Shown here: positions 5,286 through 5,864 of the stretch, piece after piece | How positions within the stretch are numbered: position 1 is the stretch's first letter | Layout of the letters: every line of letters begins with the position of its first letter | From: Microbacteriaceae bacterium | Lineage (GTDB): Bacteria > Actinomycetota > Actinomycetes > Actinomycetales > Microbacteriaceae | Length of the DNA: 5,864 nucleotides | NCBI GenBank assembly: GCA_022701925.1 | Contig: JAKONM010000270.1 | Span: 1 to 5,864, forward strand | Direction: 5' to 3' | The notes under the pieces: model-generated | The model's database searches: none | Told to the model about the DNA's origin: nothing | What the model saw: the letters and a program-made list of their open reading frames with translations, nothing else | Program-made: the position numbers and the translations under genes

Positions 5286-5291
5286 TACGCT
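5286..5291 (+). promoter_or_regulatory. Candidate -10 element of the monooxygenase gene
   Basis: TACGCT (TAnnnT) occurs in the context CCTACGCTTGCGGG, very like CCTACCCTGGTGGG before the cysteine-synthase-like gene. It ends 7 bases before ATG 5299. Transcription would begin at about 5298-5300, giving about 26 bases of leader before the monooxygenase GTG at 5325. No clear -35 was found 16-19 bases upstream in the GC-only stretch. Confidence 0.45.
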
Positions 5292-5298
5292 TGCGGGC

Positions 5299-5328
5299 AT
5301 GACGCAGCGCTCCGGAGACCCGTCGTGA
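5299..5328 (+). CDS. Possible 9-residue leader peptide (MTQRSGDPS) upstream of the monooxygenase
   Basis: An ATG placed at the predicted transcription start opens a 9-codon frame, MTQRSGDPS. Its TGA (5326-5328) overlaps the monooxygenase GTG (5325-5327) as GTGA, a classic translational-coupling arrangement. As a leaderless ORF it could be translated first and feed ribosomes to the GTG. The peptide has no Cys or repeated amino acid that would suggest classical attenuation. The ATG may be accidental, since the monooxygenase has its own Shine-Dalgarno inside this ORF. Confidence 0.3.
   Translation: MTQRSGDPS
5314..5317 (+). promoter_or_regulatory. Shine-Dalgarno deciding the monooxygenase GTG start
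   Basis: GGAG lies 7 bases before GTG 5325, the ideal distance. It supports the GTG as the true start rather than any later codon. The first residues VTVRFGWFLGAGF fit the first beta strand of the flavin monooxygenase family. Confidence 0.6.
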
Positions 5329-5864
5329 CCGTCCGCTTCGGCTGGTTCCTGGGCGCCGGGTTCGGCGTGCAGGGCTGGGGCGACCCGACGTTCGGCGTCG
5401 GCTACGACTGGAAGCAGCCGCGCGTCTACCAGGACGCCGCCCGCGCCTTCGAGGCGGCCGCGCTGGACCTCTTCGTCATCGAGGACGGCGTCGCGGTGCC
5501 CGACACCTACCGCGGCACCGCCGAGGTCAACTTGGCCGCGGCCCGGTTCGTGCCGAAGCACGACCCGATCCCCCTCGTGCCCTACCTGCTGTCCGCGACG
5601 GAGCGCATCGGGATCGTGCCGACCCTCTCCGCGAGCTTCACGGAGCCGTACACGGCCGCGCGGCTGCTGGCGACGCTGCAGCACTTCGCGGGCGGGCGCC
5701 TGGGCTTCAACGTCGTCACCTCCGGCAGCGACCTGGCGGCGCAGAACTACGGGCTCGAGAAGCAGGTCGAGCACGATCTGCGCTACGACCGCGCCGACGA
5801 GTGGGTGGAGGTCGTGCGCGCCCTCTGGCGCAGCTGGGAGCCGGGCGCGGTGGTGGAGGACGTG
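5325..5864 (+). CDS. NtaA/DmoA-family FMN-dependent monooxygenase, N-terminal 180 residues (truncated by window edge)
   Basis: The frame runs open from GTG 5325 to the last base, giving exactly 180 codons; family members are about 430-460 residues, so about 40% is visible. It is a luciferase-like TIM barrel of the NtaA/SnaA/DszA/DmoA group. Diagnostic segments are DWKQPRVYQDAARAFEAAALDLFVIEDG (28-55, split here as DWKQPRVYQDAARAF and EAAALDLFVIEDG), ATERIGIVPTLSASFTEPY (91-109), and AARLLATLQHFAGGRLGFN with VVTS (111-133). HDLRYDRADEWVEVV (150-164) and LWRSWEPGAVV (167-177) complete the match. These enzymes use FMNH2 from a separate reductase and O2 to cleave C-N or C-S bonds in compounds such as nitrilotriacetate, dibenzothiophene sulfone or dimethyl sulfide. 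The substrate cannot be read from this part. The neighbouring cysteine-synthase-like gene makes organosulfur use conceivable. Confidence 0.9.
   Translation, partial: MTVRFGWFLGAGFGVQGWGDPTFGVGYDWKQPRVYQDAARAFEAAALDLFVIEDGVAVPDTYRGTAEVNLAAARFVPKHDPIPLVPYLLSATERIGIVPTLSASFTEPYTAARLLATLQHFAGGRLGFNVVTSGSDLAAQNYGLEKQVEHDLRYDRADEWVEVVRALWRSWEPGAVVEDV

Overview
The window is a stretch of chromosome from a very GC-rich bacterium (well over 70% G+C by eye, with third codon positions almost all G or C). Codon use, GTG starts, probable leaderless transcription and the protein families all point to Actinomycetota. Three promoter-like hexamers of the form TAnnnT, two of them within 10 bases of an ATG, would fit the Thermoleophilia (Solirubrobacter/Conexibacter type), but that placement is only a guess. 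No RNA gene, insertion sequence, CRISPR array or phage feature was seen.

Layout. (a) 1-391, minus strand: the N-terminal 130 residues of a Rossmann-fold NAD-dependent epimerase/dehydratase-like protein that runs off the left edge. (b) 392-521: a divergent intergenic region with two inverted repeats. (c) 522-1163: a GntR-family regulator of the FadR/FCD type. (d) 1159-1172: a perfect 14-bp AT-only-centred palindrome that contains the regulator's stop codon and lies just ahead of the next gene. (e) 1201-2127 and 2127-3128: a dihydrodipicolinate-synthase-family lyase and a Cys/Cys proline-racemase-family epimerase, overlapping by one base. (f) 3281-4231: an unusual charge-segregated protein with a histone-H1-like basic N-terminus, a 153-residue stretch free of Lys and Arg, and a SAP/Rho-N-like C-terminal helix-extended-helix. 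(g) 4277-5251: a PLP-dependent cysteine-synthase-family enzyme, probably on a leaderless mRNA. (h) 5299-5328: a possible 9-codon leader ORF that overlaps the start of (i) 5325-5864, the N-terminal 180 residues of an NtaA/DmoA-family flavin monooxygenase that runs off the right edge.

How the genes work together. Genes (c) to (e) form a coherent catabolic cassette. A Cys/Cys 4-hydroxyproline epimerase-like enzyme beside a DapA-family Schiff-base lyase matches the known route from trans-4-hydroxy-L-proline through cis-4-hydroxy-D-proline and 1-pyrroline-4-hydroxy-2-carboxylate to alpha-ketoglutarate semialdehyde. The local GntR/FCD protein would be the regulator and the AT-rich palindrome its operator. 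The D-hydroxyproline oxidase/dehydrogenase and the semialdehyde dehydrogenase of that route are not in the window. Genes (g) and (i) may both concern sulfur or nitrogen acquisition (cysteine-synthase fold; flavin-dependent C-S or C-N cleavage), but each appears to have its own promoter, so this link is loose. The most unusual gene is (f), for which no function can be assigned.
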